NCBI GenBank assembly: GCA_047936785.1
Contig: CP176394.1
Reading direction: 5' to 3' (one strand)
From: Acidaminobacterium chupaoyuni
Lineage (GTDB): Bacteria; Bacillota; Clostridia; Oscillospirales; Butyricicoccaceae
Length of the DNA stretch: 64,000 nucleotides
Shown here: positions 8,003 to 16,359 of the stretch, in pieces
How positions within the stretch are numbered: position 1 is the first letter of the stretch
Layout: every line of letters starts with the position of its first letter
Program-made: the position numbers and the translations under genes
The notes under the pieces: generated by a model
Told to the model about the DNA's origin: nothing
The model's database searches: none
Seen by the model: only the letters and a program-made list of their open reading frames with translations

Positions 8003-8701
8003 ATGGTCATCCCCGCCGCGCTTTTTCTGTTGGTCAACAGCATTTACCTGATGCTGCGCGTATCGCCGCCCGCGGGCGCGTTCCCCCAGCCGCTTTCCGC
8101 CGAAGAAGAGCGGGAAGCTCTGCTGAAAAACGCCGCGGGCGATCTGGAAGCGCGCAATCTTCTCATCGAGCATAACCTGCGCCTTGTGGCCCATGTGATC
8201 AAGAAATATTATGCTTCCCGCGACGACCAGGATGATTTGATCTCCATCGGCACTTTCGGGCTCATCAAAGCCATTTCATCCTTCGACCCTTCCAAAGGCG
8301 CGCGGTTGGCCACCTATGCCTCCCGCTGTATTGAAAATGAGATCCTCATGAATTTTCGCGCAAAACGCAAGCAATCGTGTGAAGTATCTCTTTCGGAACC
8401 CATCGACAGCGATAAAGACGGCAATGTGCTTTCTTTGGTAGATGTGATCGCCAGCGACGACAACATGATGGAAGCCTTGGAACTGAGCGAAAGCCAGCAG
8501 CAGCTGGTGCATTATGTGAACACCATTCTCGACCCGCGCGAACGCGAGATCATCACCCTGCGCTATGGTCTTTTCGAACATGCGCCGCTGCCCCAGCGGG
8601 AAGTGGCGAAGCTCTGCGGCATTTCGCGCAGCTATGTATCGCGCCTTGAAACCAAAGCCCTTGCCAAATTGCGGGAAGAATTTGATAAAAGCGAACGCTG
8701 A
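8003..8701 (+). CDS. sigK: Sporulation sigma factor, SigK type
   Basis: A 232-residue RNA polymerase sigma factor of the SigE/SigK group. A hydrophobic N-terminus (IPAALFLLVNSIYLM) is followed by LSAEEEREAL, then region 2 (NLRLVAHVIKKYY, DDLISIGTFGLIKAI, ARLATYASRCIENEI), and region 4 with LREREI-like REREIITLRYGL and the helix-turn-helix SRSYVSRLETKALAKL. The short pro-sequence before region 1.2 fits pro-SigK, which is activated in the mother cell late in sporulation. The gene is intact with no skin-type insertion. ATG at 8003 has GGAGG 8 nt upstream. A GC-rich hairpin (8703-8738) follows. SigE is the alternative. Confidence 0.85.
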   Translation: MVIPAALFLLVNSIYLMLRVSPPAGAFPQPLSAEEEREALLKNAAGDLEARNLLIEHNLRLVAHVIKKYYASRDDQDDLISIGTFGLIKAISSFDPSKGARLATYASRCIENEILMNFRAKRKQSCEVSLSEPIDSDKDGNVLSLVDVIASDDNMMEALELSESQQQLVHYVNTILDPREREIITLRYGLFEHAPLPQREVAKLCGISRSYVSRLETKALAKLREEFDKSER

Positions 8702-8837
8702 AGAAGCCGCCTTGCGGAAATTTTCCGCGGGGCGGTTTCTGCTTTTCCCTTTTCCGCCGTCACAGGTGCAAAAGCGGCAATTCCCTTTGAACTTTTTGTG
8801 AATTCTCGCAAAACGCCTTTGTCCGACCCCCTTTTTA

Positions 8838-8866
8838 TTGCTTCTGCTGGAAAACACAGGTATAAT
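8838..8866 (+). promoter_or_regulatory. Promoter of the SLH protein gene
   Basis: TTGCTT (8838-8843), 17-nt spacer, consensus TATAAT (8861-8866). Confidence 0.8.
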
Positions 8867-8909
8867 AAATGAAAGACACAGACCATCTTTTTTAATACGG
8901 AGGTGCTTT

Positions 8910-11228
8910 ATGAAAAAAAGAATGCATGCTTTGCCCCGCCGCTTCATGGCGCTGCTGCTGGCCTGCCTGATGCTCACCGGCAGTGCTTTCGCGGTCACAT
9001 TCAGTGATATCGGCAGCCATTGGGCAAAAAAGTATATTGTTGATCTGGCCGGTCAAGGCATGATCAAGGGCTATGAAGACGGCACTTTCAAGCCGCAGGG
9101 CCTTGTAAGCAATCTGGAAACGCTTGTGTTCGCTTCTCGTATTTTAAAAGCGAATACTTCCGCCACTTCGGCCGTGGCCGCGCTGTGGGGCCCCTATCTC
9201 AACGGCACCATCGACAGCGCCTATGCCTGGGCCAAGCCCGAGCTTGCTCTCTGCCTGGAAACGGGCATCATCACCCGCCCCGAGCTGGAAGCCATCTGCA
9301 AAGCCAAAGCGCTGGGCAGCAGCGCCCAGAAAGAAGATCTGGCGGTCTGGCTTGTGCGCGCCATGCAGCTGGAGCCCATGGCTTCTTCGCTGAAAACCTA
9401 TGTTCTGACTTTTAACGATTCTTCCACCATCACTTCCGCCGCAAAGCCCTATGTCTACCTTTTGAACAAAACGGGCGTGGTGGAAGGCGATGAAAAGAAC
9501 CAGTTCGCCCCCAAATCTTCCGTTACGCGCGCCGTGGTGACCACCATGCTTTCCCGCGCGCTGGCTTACATGAGCCAAAACGGCATCGTTCCCGAAGTTC
9601 CCAACCAAACTTCCTATTCCTATACTTCGGGCGTTCTGGCCGGTTTCTCGGCCGTGGGCAGCGTTTATCAGCTTTCGCTGACCGATGTGACCGATCACAC
9701 CGAAGTGGTGGAAGTGCCTCTGGGCATCAAGATCTATGAAGACGGCGTGCTGGGTTCCGCGGCCGATCTGGCGGCGGGCAGCTTTGCGCGCATCCGCTAT
9801 GACAGCGCCGGCAAGGCCGTTCAGCTGGATCTGACTTCTTCGGGCAAGACCATCACCGGCACAGTGACCGACCTGACCCGCGGCAGCATCACCATCAGAT
9901 CCGCCGAGGGCGTCAGCACGGTCATCACACTGGATCGATTCACACAGGTGCTTTTGGGCAACAAAAAGGTCACCCGCGATGAGATCAATCTCAACGCTTC
10001 CTATACCAGCGCCATCTGCCTGACCAACGGTTCTTCCCGCGCCGCCGCTTTAAAGCTTTTCGGCGGCAGCCGGCAGCAGCAGGGGCTGGTGCAGAAGATC
10101 GAGAATAACACGATCTATCTGAAAGGCTTCGATGGCACGCTGAGCCGTTATACCGTGGCCCCCACCGCAAAAGTCACCGTGGATGGGATCACAAGTTCCC
10201 TTTCCGCTTCGCTCAACAACGCTTTTGCCACCCTGCAGATCTCTTATGACAGCGGAAATGTCGTGGCTGTTACCGTGAACACCACCGCTTCTTATGTGCA
10301 GGGAACTTATACGCAATCGGCCGCCTATGACAGTTATACCGTTTTGACCTATACCGATCTGCTCACGGGCAACACCATGTCGCGCACACTGGAAACCAGC
10401 TGCCCCATCACCTATGAAGGCAAAACCGTGAAGCTGGCCGAACTGCCCCGCGGCAGCATGATCACCATGAAGCTTGCTTCCCGCGGCACGAATATCGCCG
10501 CCATCGATGGCTTTGCGGGCAATTCCACCGCCACCGGCACAGTGGCCAGCCTGACTTTCGGCGAAACCATTCTGCTGGAAGTGAAAGGCACCGATGCCGC
10601 CAGCTCGCTCTATCTGCTCAATCCTTCCCGTCTGCCCACCGTTTACCGCGATGGCGTGATCTCTTCCATCGATAAGATCAACCAGACCGACCCCATCACC
10701 GTGATCGTGAAAGCGGGCGTGATCTCTTCTATCTCTACCCAGTCGCAAACCACCGTTCTCAGCGGAACCGTGGCCCGCGTATCTTATGATACCGCCGGCA
10801 GCCTGATCTATCTGACGGATGCCAAAGGCACCACCACTTCCTATCCGCTCGCTTCCGGCGTTTCCGTCACCTATAACGGCGGCGCCATCGGCCTGACCAG
10901 CCTGATCGGCGGCCAGGTGAAGGCCACCCTTTCCGGCGGCCAGATCACCGCCATCGAGCTGACCCAGCAGACCCCGGGCAGCGCCACCACCGAATTGACC
11001 GGCACCGTGCTGTTCGTAAACACCACCGACCGCACAGTTTTGATGAGCGTGCCTTCTTCCGGCGGCGCAGCCACCCAGGTCACCGTGGCGGTTCCCACCA
11101 CGGCAAAACTCATTACTTCCGGCGGCAGCACGGCTTCGATCCTCGATCTGAAGGTGGGCAACACCCTGCAGGTGTTCGGCGGCTATAACGGAAGCCAGTT
11201 CAAATCCACTTTAATTATCATTCGCTGA
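8910..11228 (+). CDS. SLH-domain surface protein
   Basis: A 772-residue secreted, wall-attached protein. A signal peptide (KKR start, hydrophobic core, cut after SAFA near residue 28) is followed by one clear SLH domain (VTFSDIGSHWAKKYI to about residue 75) and two weaker SLH-like segments to about residue 210, which bind secondary wall polymers. The rest (230-772) is Thr/Ser-rich beta-structure with repeating units of the kind GTVTDLTRGSITI, GTVASLTFGETILL and GTVLFVNTTDRTVLM, like RNA- or carbohydrate-free OB-like wall repeats of unknown role. ATG at 8910 has ACGGAGG upstream. A strong promoter and a terminator bracket it as a single gene. Confidence 0.85.
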   Translation: MKKRMHALPRRFMALLLACLMLTGSAFAVTFSDIGSHWAKKYIVDLAGQGMIKGYEDGTFKPQGLVSNLETLVFASRILKANTSATSAVAALWGPYLNGTIDSAYAWAKPELALCLETGIITRPELEAICKAKALGSSAQKEDLAVWLVRAMQLEPMASSLKTYVLTFNDSSTITSAAKPYVYLLNKTGVVEGDEKNQFAPKSSVTRAVVTTMLSRALAYMSQNGIVPEVPNQTSYSYTSGVLAGFSAVGSVYQLSLTDVTDHTEVVEVPLGIKIYEDGVLGSAADLAAGSFARIRYDSAGKAVQLDLTSSGKTITGTVTDLTRGSITIRSAEGVSTVITLDRFTQVLLGNKKVTRDEINLNASYTSAICLTNGSSRAAALKLFGGSRQQQGLVQKIENNTIYLKGFDGTLSRYTVAPTAKVTVDGITSSLSASLNNAFATLQISYDSGNVVAVTVNTTASYVQGTYTQSAAYDSYTVLTYTDLLTGNTMSRTLETSCPITYEGKTVKLAELPRGSMITMKLASRGTNIAAIDGFAGNSTATGTVASLTFGETILLEVKGTDAASSLYLLNPSRLPTVYRDGVISSIDKINQTDPITVIVKAGVISSISTQSQTTVLSGTVARVSYDTAGSLIYLTDAKGTTTSYPLASGVSVTYNGGAIGLTSLIGGQVKATLSGGQITAIELTQQTPGSATTELTGTVLFVNTTDRTVLMSVPSSGGAATQVTVAVPTTAKLITSGGSTASILDLKVGNTLQVFGGYNGSQFKSTLIIIR

Positions 11229-11238
11229 TTTACAAAAC

Positions 11239-11286
11239 AAACGCCCCGCCCGCTGCTTTGATACGCAGCGGGCGGGGCATTTTTTA
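11239..11286 (+). terminator. Terminator after the SLH gene
   Basis: GCCCCGCCCGCTG / CAGCGGGCGGGGC followed by ATTTTTTAT. Confidence 0.9.
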
Positions 11287-11314
11287 TGGGGCTTACTTCT
11301 TTGAAGCCTGTCGT

Positions 11315-11815
11315 TTATTTTGCTTCCGCTTCAGCGCGGCGCTTCAATTCAATGGCCTCTTTGCCGGTGATATGCTCAACGGTCATCTCGATCATGCAAA
11401 CGGCGGGCAGCTCTTTTTCGATCTCGGCATGCAGGTGTTCGGCGCTTTCCCCGGGCGCATATTTCTGCCCCAGGCTTTCCAGCGCCTGCCTGATCTGCGC
11501 TTCGTCTTCTAAAATTGCCGCCGTTCCGAAAGCGATCACGCTTCTGAAATAGGTGGTATATTTTTCGGGCACGATCTGATCCTGATCTACCACGCAAAAC
11601 GAAACCTTGGCGTTTTGGCGGATGGCATCGACCTTATGACCCGTTTTCGCGCAGTGGAAATAAATTTTATCCCCCTGCGCCGTGTAACTCAGCGGCACCG
11701 CATAGGGAAAGCCCTCTTCCCCCGTCACAGCCAGCACACCGCAGGTGTTTCGCTCTAAGATACGGCGGATCTCTTCCGCCCCGAGGGCCTGTCTTTTCCG
11801 GCGCATTTCACGCAT
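11315..11815 (-). CDS. PNPOx-like flavoprotein (NimA type)
   Basis: A 166-residue FMN-binding split-barrel protein of the pyridoxamine 5'-phosphate oxidase superfamily. It begins REMRRKRQALGAEEIRRIL, then CGVLAVTGEEGFPYAVPLSY (first strand pair) and IYFHCAKTGHKVDAI, the signature seen in the nitroimidazole-reductase NimA group. The likely job is flavin-dependent reduction of a small molecule; true PNPOx activity is unlikely because the C-terminal pyridoxal-binding segment is absent. ATG at 11815 has AAGGAGCG upstream. Single gene. Confidence 0.8.
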   Translation of the reverse strand: MREMRRKRQALGAEEIRRILERNTCGVLAVTGEEGFPYAVPLSYTAQGDKIYFHCAKTGHKVDAIRQNAKVSFCVVDQDQIVPEKYTTYFRSVIAFGTAAILEDEAQIRQALESLGQKYAPGESAEHLHAEIEKELPAVCMIEMTVEHITGKEAIELKRRAEAEAK

Positions 11816-12010
11816 GATCTTTCTCGCTCCTTTTCATCCTTGGTTTCTCCGCGGCAAAGGGGTTTTCACCCGGCGCGCCTTTAAAAAAGAAACACCCGCA
11901 CGACACACCTTCAAAGACCTAACGATGTGTATACGGATGCTGGCGCATCGATGCCCGGCGGCATTTGCTTTATTTTTGCTTACTTTACCATAAAATTTTT
12001 TCTTCGTCAA

Positions 12011-12053
12011 GAAAAACCGGATGACGCCTTGAAAGCACCATCCGGCTCGTTTT
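12011..12053 (-). terminator. Terminator of the amino acid ABC operon
   Basis: Stem CCGGATG / CATCCGG with a run of Ts on either strand; lies directly after the ATPase gene. Confidence 0.8.
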
Positions 12054-12054
12054 T

Positions 12055-12798
12055 TTACAACACTTTGGAAAGGAACTCTTTCAAGCGGGGGTTTTCGGGG
12101 TTTTCAAAGAATTCCTTCGGCGGCTGATCCACCAGCAGCTGGCCGTGATCCATAAACAGCACTCTGGAACCCACCTCGCGGGCAAAGCCCATTTCGTGGG
12201 TGACCACCACCATGGTCATGCCCTGCGCGGCCAGATCTTTCATGACCTCAAGCACTTCGCCCACCATTTCGGGGTCAAGGGCGCTGGTGGGTTCATCGAA
12301 CAGCATCACATCGGGCTGCATGCAAAGGGCGCGCACAATGGCGATTCTCTGTTTCTGGCCGCCGGAAAGCTGAATGGGATAAGCCGAGGCACGGTCGCCC
12401 AGGCCCACTTTATCCAGCAGCGCCTGCGCCATTTTTTCGGCTTCCCCTTTAGACATATGCTTCACATGCATCGGCGCGAGAACCAGATTTTCCATCACGG
12501 TCATGTGGGGGAACAGGTTGAAATGCTGAAACACCATGCCCATTTTCTGGCGATGCAGGTTGATATCGATTTTTTTATCGGTGATCTCGACGCCTTCAAA
12601 AAGGATCGAGCCTTCTGTAGGCACTTCCAGCAGATTCAAAGAACGCAGCAGCGTGGATTTGCCCGAGCCCGAAGGGCCCACGATCACCACCACTTCACCT
12701 TTTGCAATGGATACATTCACATGATCCAGCGCAGTGATGTGGCTGCCGTATTTTTTCGTCAGGTCATTGACCTGAATCAGTTTATCTGATGTCGCCAC
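12055..12798 (-). CDS. Polar amino acid ABC transporter, ATPase
   Basis: A 247-residue ATP-hydrolysing subunit (GlnQ/HisP group). Walker A GPSGSGKST is near residue 40, the Q-loop near FQHFNLFPH, the signature LSGGQKQR near 148, Walker B VMLFDEPTSALD near 168, and the switch His in VVVTHEMGFAREV. The sequence around the Walker B box and the AREVGSRVLFMDHG segment is typical of amino acid importers. The start codon overlaps the permease stop by 17 nt, so the operon is tightly coupled. Confidence 0.9.
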   Translation of the reverse strand: MATSDKLIQVNDLTKKYGSHITALDHVNVSIAKGEVVVIVGPSGSGKSTLLRSLNLLEVPTEGSILFEGVEITDKKIDINLHRQKMGMVFQHFNLFPHMTVMENLVLAPMHVKHMSKGEAEKMAQALLDKVGLGDRASAYPIQLSGGQKQRIAIVRALCMQPDVMLFDEPTSALDPEMVGEVLEVMKDLAAQGMTMVVVTHEMGFAREVGSRVLFMDHGQLLVDQPPKEFFENPENPRLKEFLSKVL

Positions 12799-13492
12799 GG
12801 CGCATTCTCCTTTCCAGATAAGCGATCAGTTTCGAAGTGGGGAAGGTCATGCAGAAATAAAGCGCAGCCGCCACCAAAAGCGGTTCGAACGGAATGTAGG
12901 TCGCGCCGCGCACGGCGTTTGCGCCCCACATCAGCTCATACATGCCGATGGTCGAGCAGATGGAAGATTCCTTGATGATCGTTACGAATTCATTGCCCAG
13001 CGCAGGCAGGATGTTTTTGATGGCCTGCGGCAGCACCACAAGGCGCATGCACTGGCTTTGGTTGAGGCCCAAAGAACGCGCCGCTTCGGTCTGGCCGCGA
13101 TCCACCGCCAAAATGCCGCCGCGGATGATTTCGGCCACATACCCCGCGCTGTTGATGGCCAAAGCGAAAATGCCCGGCACGAACTGCGCGATATTGATGA
13201 ACCCGAAAATATAAAGGTTGGGCAGCTTGATCGCGCCGAACAGGCCGTAATAAACGATCGCCAGCTGAACCAGCATTGGCGTGCCGCGGATGATCTCAAT
13301 GTAGATCAGCGCAAGCACATTTAAAATTTTGCTTTTGGAAAGGCGCATGAGCGCCAGCAAAAGCGCCGGCAGCACAGCCAGCAGCACCGTAAACAGCGCC
13401 AGAAGAATGGTATAGGCTACGCCATTTTGAAAATAAGACCAATATTCCGGCAAAAAGGAAAAGTTCAGCCCCAATAAAGCAGTCAAAACCAT
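12782..13492 (-). CDS. Polar amino acid ABC transporter, permease
   Basis: A 236-residue inner-membrane subunit with about five helices. It carries the HisM/GlnP signature around EIIRGTPMLVQL and the EAA loop EAARSLGLNQSQCMRLVVLPQA (near residues 155-175) that docks on the ATPase. I chose ATG at 13492, which has AAAGGGG 5 nt upstream, over a GTG at 13507. It follows the binding-protein gene by ~90 nt, in which a perfect inverted repeat lies. Confidence 0.9.
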   Translation of the reverse strand: MVLTALLGLNFSFLPEYWSYFQNGVAYTILLALFTVLLAVLPALLLALMRLSKSKILNVLALIYIEIIRGTPMLVQLAIVYYGLFGAIKLPNLYIFGFINIAQFVPGIFALAINSAGYVAEIIRGGILAVDRGQTEAARSLGLNQSQCMRLVVLPQAIKNILPALGNEFVTIIKESSICSTIGMYELMWGANAVRGATYIPFEPLLVAAALYFCMTFPTSKLIAYLERRMRRGDIR

Positions 13493-13537
13493 ATTCCCCT
13501 TTCTCACATAAACTTTTTATTTTTTCAAAAGAGTGGT

Positions 13538-13564
13538 TCTGCCGGCAGGAAATCTGCCGGCAGA
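13538..13564. repeat. Perfect inverted repeat between two ABC genes
   Basis: Arms TCTGCCGGCAG and CTGCCGGCAGA with a 5-nt loop. It is not followed directly by a T-run on the minus strand. It probably protects the 3' end of the binding-protein mRNA or lowers permease expression. Confidence 0.75.
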
Positions 13565-13585
13565 ATAAAGAACACCTTTTATGAA

Positions 13586-14419
13586 TTAATATTCAGCGTC
13601 TTCGTTTGCTTGCTTGACGAATTCATCCATTTTGCCGTTATTCAGCACTTCGCCGATGATCTTGTTGACTTGATCGAGCATCTCTTTATCGCCTTTTTTC
13701 ACGGCGATGCAGGAGCCTTCGGCATCATAAGGAACTTCAAATTCGGCGATGACCAGATCGGGGTTTTTGGCCACATAGCCTTCCGCCACCGCTCTTTCCA
13801 CCACAACGCCTTCCACTTTGCCGGCGCTGAGCTGCATGATTTCTTCGGGGATCTTGGCCAGAGACACCATCATGGCGCCCTTCATCTGGTCTTTCACAAT
13901 GCCTTCCTGAATCGAACCTGTCTGCGCGGCCACAGCCTGGCCGTTAAACGATTCCAGCGCGGTATATTTCGCGGCATCCGTCTTGCGGATCACGCAGCAC
14001 TGGCTGCCTGTATAATAAGGATCGGAAAAATCGACCTGCTTGGCGCGTTCCGCATCAGGCGAAAGACCCGCGATGACCAGATCCACTGTGCCGTTGCTCA
14101 GTTCTGTCAGCAAATTGCCGAAATCCATATCTTTGATGACCAGCTTTTTGCCCATCTGGTCGGCGATCTCCTGCGCCAGCGCCACATCGAAGCCCAAGAT
14201 CGTGTCTTTGCCGTTGACCATCTTGTGGAATTCATAGGGGGCGAAATCGGCCGAAGTGCCCAGCACCAGAGTCTCTTCTGTTTTTTCGGTGTCTTTCTTA
14301 TCGGTCGCGGTGCTGCCGCCCGCTGTTGCGGTGCCCGTGGGCTCTGTTGTGCAGGCGGAAAGCCCCGCCACCATCATCAGCGCCATCAAAAGCGCTGTCA
14401 GTTTTTTGAAATATTTCAT
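13586..14419 (-). CDS. Amino acid ABC transporter, binding lipoprotein
   Basis: A 277-residue periplasm-equivalent (surface-anchored) substrate-binding protein. The lipobox LSAC is near residue 22 after a KK-hydrophobic signal, followed by a Thr/Gly-rich tether and the SBP_bac_3 fold: LVLGTSADFAPYEF, ILGFDVALAQEIA, LVIAGLSPDAERAKQVDFSDPYY. The first gene of a three-gene binding protein-permease-ATPase operon. ATG at 14419 follows AAAGGGAAGAG; a second ATG upstream (14437) has no site. The ligand is a polar or basic amino acid; it cannot be fixed further. Confidence 0.9.
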   Translation of the reverse strand: MKYFKKLTALLMALMMVAGLSACTTEPTGTATAGGSTATDKKDTEKTEETLVLGTSADFAPYEFHKMVNGKDTILGFDVALAQEIADQMGKKLVIKDMDFGNLLTELSNGTVDLVIAGLSPDAERAKQVDFSDPYYTGSQCCVIRKTDAAKYTALESFNGQAVAAQTGSIQEGIVKDQMKGAMMVSLAKIPEEIMQLSAGKVEGVVVERAVAEGYVAKNPDLVIAEFEVPYDAEGSCIAVKKGDKEMLDQVNKIIGEVLNNGKMDEFVKQANEDAEY

Positions 14420-14454
14420 GTTTCTCTTCCCTTTCATTTCTTTTGTGTGTAATA

Positions 14455-14483
14455 ATCATACATCATATCTTATAAAAATTCAA
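14455..14483 (-). promoter_or_regulatory. Promoter of the amino acid ABC operon
   Basis: TTGAAT (14483-14478), 17-nt spacer, TATGAT (14460-14455) on the minus strand. Confidence 0.65.
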
Positions 14484-14609
14484 TCATTATTTTACCATCA
14501 TCCTGCCTAAATTTTTATCTTCTAAAGGCGCATGTGTGTTTATTATTCATAAATTCCGGTTTTAAGCGGCCAAAATTTGCTTTTTTATCAATATTTATTC
14601 AGATGACCA

Positions 14610-14680
14610 AATAAAAAGCCTTGCCCTTCGCCGGTGAAAATCGCCCAAAGCGTTTTTCGGCCATGCAAAAGGAAAGGCTT
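14610..14680 (-). terminator. Terminator after the 60-residue membrane protein
   Basis: AAAGCCTTTCC... pairs with ...GGCAAGGCTTT and is followed by TTTATTT on the minus strand. Confidence 0.6.
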
Positions 14681-14683
14681 TTG

Positions 14684-14866
14684 TTAGTTGCCGGTGAATG
14701 TGATGTTCCAGCCGTTGATCAGGCGCAGCGCCGAAAGCGCCGCGCAGCCCACCAGCAAAACGACCGCCACCGCCAAAATGGGGGCGGCCGCGCGGCTGCC
14801 CTTTTTCAGCAAAACGCCGCCTATCACGATCAGCAGCGCCGCGGCGGCCCATAAGATCAGTTCCAT
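14684..14866 (-). CDS. Small two-helix membrane protein
   Basis: A 60-residue protein with two hydrophobic helices (residues 2-20 and 28-50) separated by KKGSRAA. It starts 4 nt after the stop of the preceding 97-residue protein and lacks a clear ribosome binding site, so translation would be coupled. Not recognised. Compositional bias (Ala, Leu, Val) supports a real membrane peptide, but a chance frame cannot be excluded. Confidence 0.5.
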   Translation of the reverse strand: MELILWAAAALLIVIGGVLLKKGSRAAAPILAVAVVLLVGCAALSALRLINGWNITFTGN

Positions 14867-14870
14867 AAAA

Positions 14871-15161
14871 TCAGTTGATCTGAATTTCTTTCGCTTGCTC
14901 GGGGAAGAAATCGTTTTCTAAATCATAGATATTGTGGGTGGTGGAATCGCGCAGCACGCGGCCTTCCAGCGAATAGCAGCGAATAAAACGCTTGCCGTCG
15001 ATGCTTGTCCAGTTTTCGGCATCCCATGTCAGATAACCGTCGGCATCGGTTTTCTTTTCTTTCAAAATCAAATCGACCTGACGGTTGCTGTTCATCAGAT
15101 TCACCAGATCTGTTTTGCTGACTTCCAGCTCTTTCTTGTTGATCAAATCATACGCCTTCAT
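14871..15161 (-). CDS. Hypothetical 96-residue protein
   Basis: A soluble protein I do not recognise. It is rich in charged residues, begins MKAYDLINKKELEVSKTD and ends with an acidic tail around NDFFPEQAKEIQIN; no membrane segment, cysteine motif or repeat is visible. ATG at 15161 is preceded by GGAGGA, better than the TTG one codon upstream. Its promoter is a copy of the repeat at 15217-15247, with an extended -10 (TGGTATAAT on the minus strand). It forms a two-gene unit with the small membrane protein. Confidence 0.7.
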   Translation of the reverse strand: MKAYDLINKKELEVSKTDLVNLMNSNRQVDLILKEKKTDADGYLTWDAENWTSIDGKRFIRCYSLEGRVLRDSTTHNIYDLENDFFPEQAKEIQIN

Positions 15162-15216
15162 CAAAAATCATCCTCCATCAAATATGAAATCATCCGCCCA
15201 CGCGCCCGTGGACTTC

Positions 15217-15325
15217 GATTATTATATTATACCATGAATGCGAAGCACGAATGGTATGTCGTAGGCGGGCCGTGAAATAAAATATAATAATCGCTTTGCG
15301 ATTATTATACCATGAATGCGAAGCA
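15217..15325. repeat. Promoter-like repeat element
   Basis: Two direct copies, 15217-15247 and 15300-15325, share ACCATGAATGCGAAGCA preceded by GATTATTAT (one copy has five extra bases). Between them lie a perfect hairpin (ATAATAATCG / CGATTATTAT, 15284-15308) and a 19-mer (15260-15278) that recurs inverted at 49157-49175. On the minus strand each copy reads as an extended -10 promoter. Confidence 0.7.
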
Positions 15326-15669
15326 TAAGAAAACCTTTTTAGCTTTCCTGCATAAACTTTCGCGGTGCGCCCGCGCCCCGATGCTTTGCGGCGGCCCCCA
15401 TGCGGCTTTTGAAAGGCCGCGGCGGCATTTTGAAAAATTCGGTTTTTTCAAAGTTTTTCAGTGAAAACCCTTGCCATTCCTTATGAAAATTCAAAGTTCA
15501 TTCACAGATTATCCACACATTTTTTTGGCGATATGATATTCTTTAATCAGCAACATACCCTCTCTTTATTCCCCCCACTAAAATAAAGAAGTCAAAGAAG
15601 CGCCTTGCCAAGAGGGCGCTTTTTTGCTGCCCGGCGAGAGGTTTTCTCTGTTTTGGCATCAAAAAATGA
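15326..15669. other. Gene-less region before lexA
   Basis: No coding frame is convincing. It holds GC-rich imperfect hairpins (15375-15425), one perfect DnaA-box match TTATCCACA (15509-15517), a weak plus-strand promoter (TTATCC, 17 nt, TATGAT) and the terminator AGCGCC...GGCGCT plus six Ts at 15599-15625. A short plus-strand RNA of about 80 nt between the last two is possible. Confidence 0.4.
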
Positions 15670-15708
15670 GAACATTCGTTTGCTTTTCTGTTAATGGTAT
15701 GCTATACT
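15670..15708 (+). promoter_or_regulatory. lexA promoter with candidate LexA box
   Basis: TTGCTT (15680-15685), 17-nt spacer, TATACT (15703-15708). A near match to the Gram-positive LexA site, GAACATTCGTTTGC (15670-15683), overlaps the -35 box. A second half-like site CGAACAAACG lies near 15742. This fits autoregulation. Confidence 0.6.
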
Positions 15709-15760
15709 TGATAAAAATAATACGCATCGTTATGCCATCACGAACAAACGAGGTATTCCT

Positions 15761-16351
15761 ATGAAACAACAGTTAAGCCCTATGCGGCAAAAGATTTTAG
15801 ATTATATTTCTTCTTTCACGGCTGAAAACGGCTATCCGCCTTCGGTTCGCGAAATTTGCCAGGCGGTGGATCTCCGCTCGCCTTCCACCGTTCATTCCCA
15901 TCTGAAAATTTTGCAGGAAGGCGGCTGGCTTGAAAAGGATGACCGAAAGACCCGGGCCATCACGCTGAAAAACCAGCCATCGCCCGTGGCGCGCATCCCC
16001 ATTCTGGGCGTTGTTACCGCCGGGCAGCCCATTCTGATGCAGGAAGATATTCAAGGCTATCTGCCCTATGAACATACTTCGGGCGAATATTTCGCGCTGC
16101 GGGTCAAAGGCGATTCCATGATGGGCGCCGGCATTCTGAACGGTGATGCGGTGATCGTTCGCCGCCAGGATTCCGCCGACAACCGCGATATCGTTGTGGC
16201 GATGCTGGAAGATGAAGCCACCGTCAAGCGCCTGAAGCTCGATCACGGCAAAGTGACGCTGATGCCCGAAAACCCCGCCTATTCCCCCATCGACGGCACT
16301 TACGCTTCGATTCTCGGGCTTGTTGTGGCGGTTTGGCGCGAATATCGCTGA
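15761..16351 (+). CDS. lexA: LexA repressor
   Basis: A 196-residue SOS repressor and latent protease. The N-terminal winged helix (residues 1-70) includes GYPPSVREICQAVDLRSPSTVHSHL. The C-terminal S24 domain has the self-cleavage bond A87-G88 in GVVTAGQP, nucleophile S119 in GDSMMGAGI and general base K156 in EATVKRL. RecA filaments trigger the cleavage and release SOS genes. The stop lies 8 nt before the recG ATG, so a DNA-repair operon lexA-recG is likely. Confidence 0.95.
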   Translation: MKQQLSPMRQKILDYISSFTAENGYPPSVREICQAVDLRSPSTVHSHLKILQEGGWLEKDDRKTRAITLKNQPSPVARIPILGVVTAGQPILMQEDIQGYLPYEHTSGEYFALRVKGDSMMGAGILNGDAVIVRRQDSADNRDIVVAMLEDEATVKRLKLDHGKVTLMPENPAYSPIDGTYASILGLVVAVWREYR

Positions 16352-16359
16352 GGCGCCTT

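Noticed and set aside
15509..15517. TTATCCACA as part of a replication origin
   Set aside because: Only single DnaA-box matches occur (also at 52899); there is no cluster, no dnaA/dnaN and no AT-rich unwinding region.
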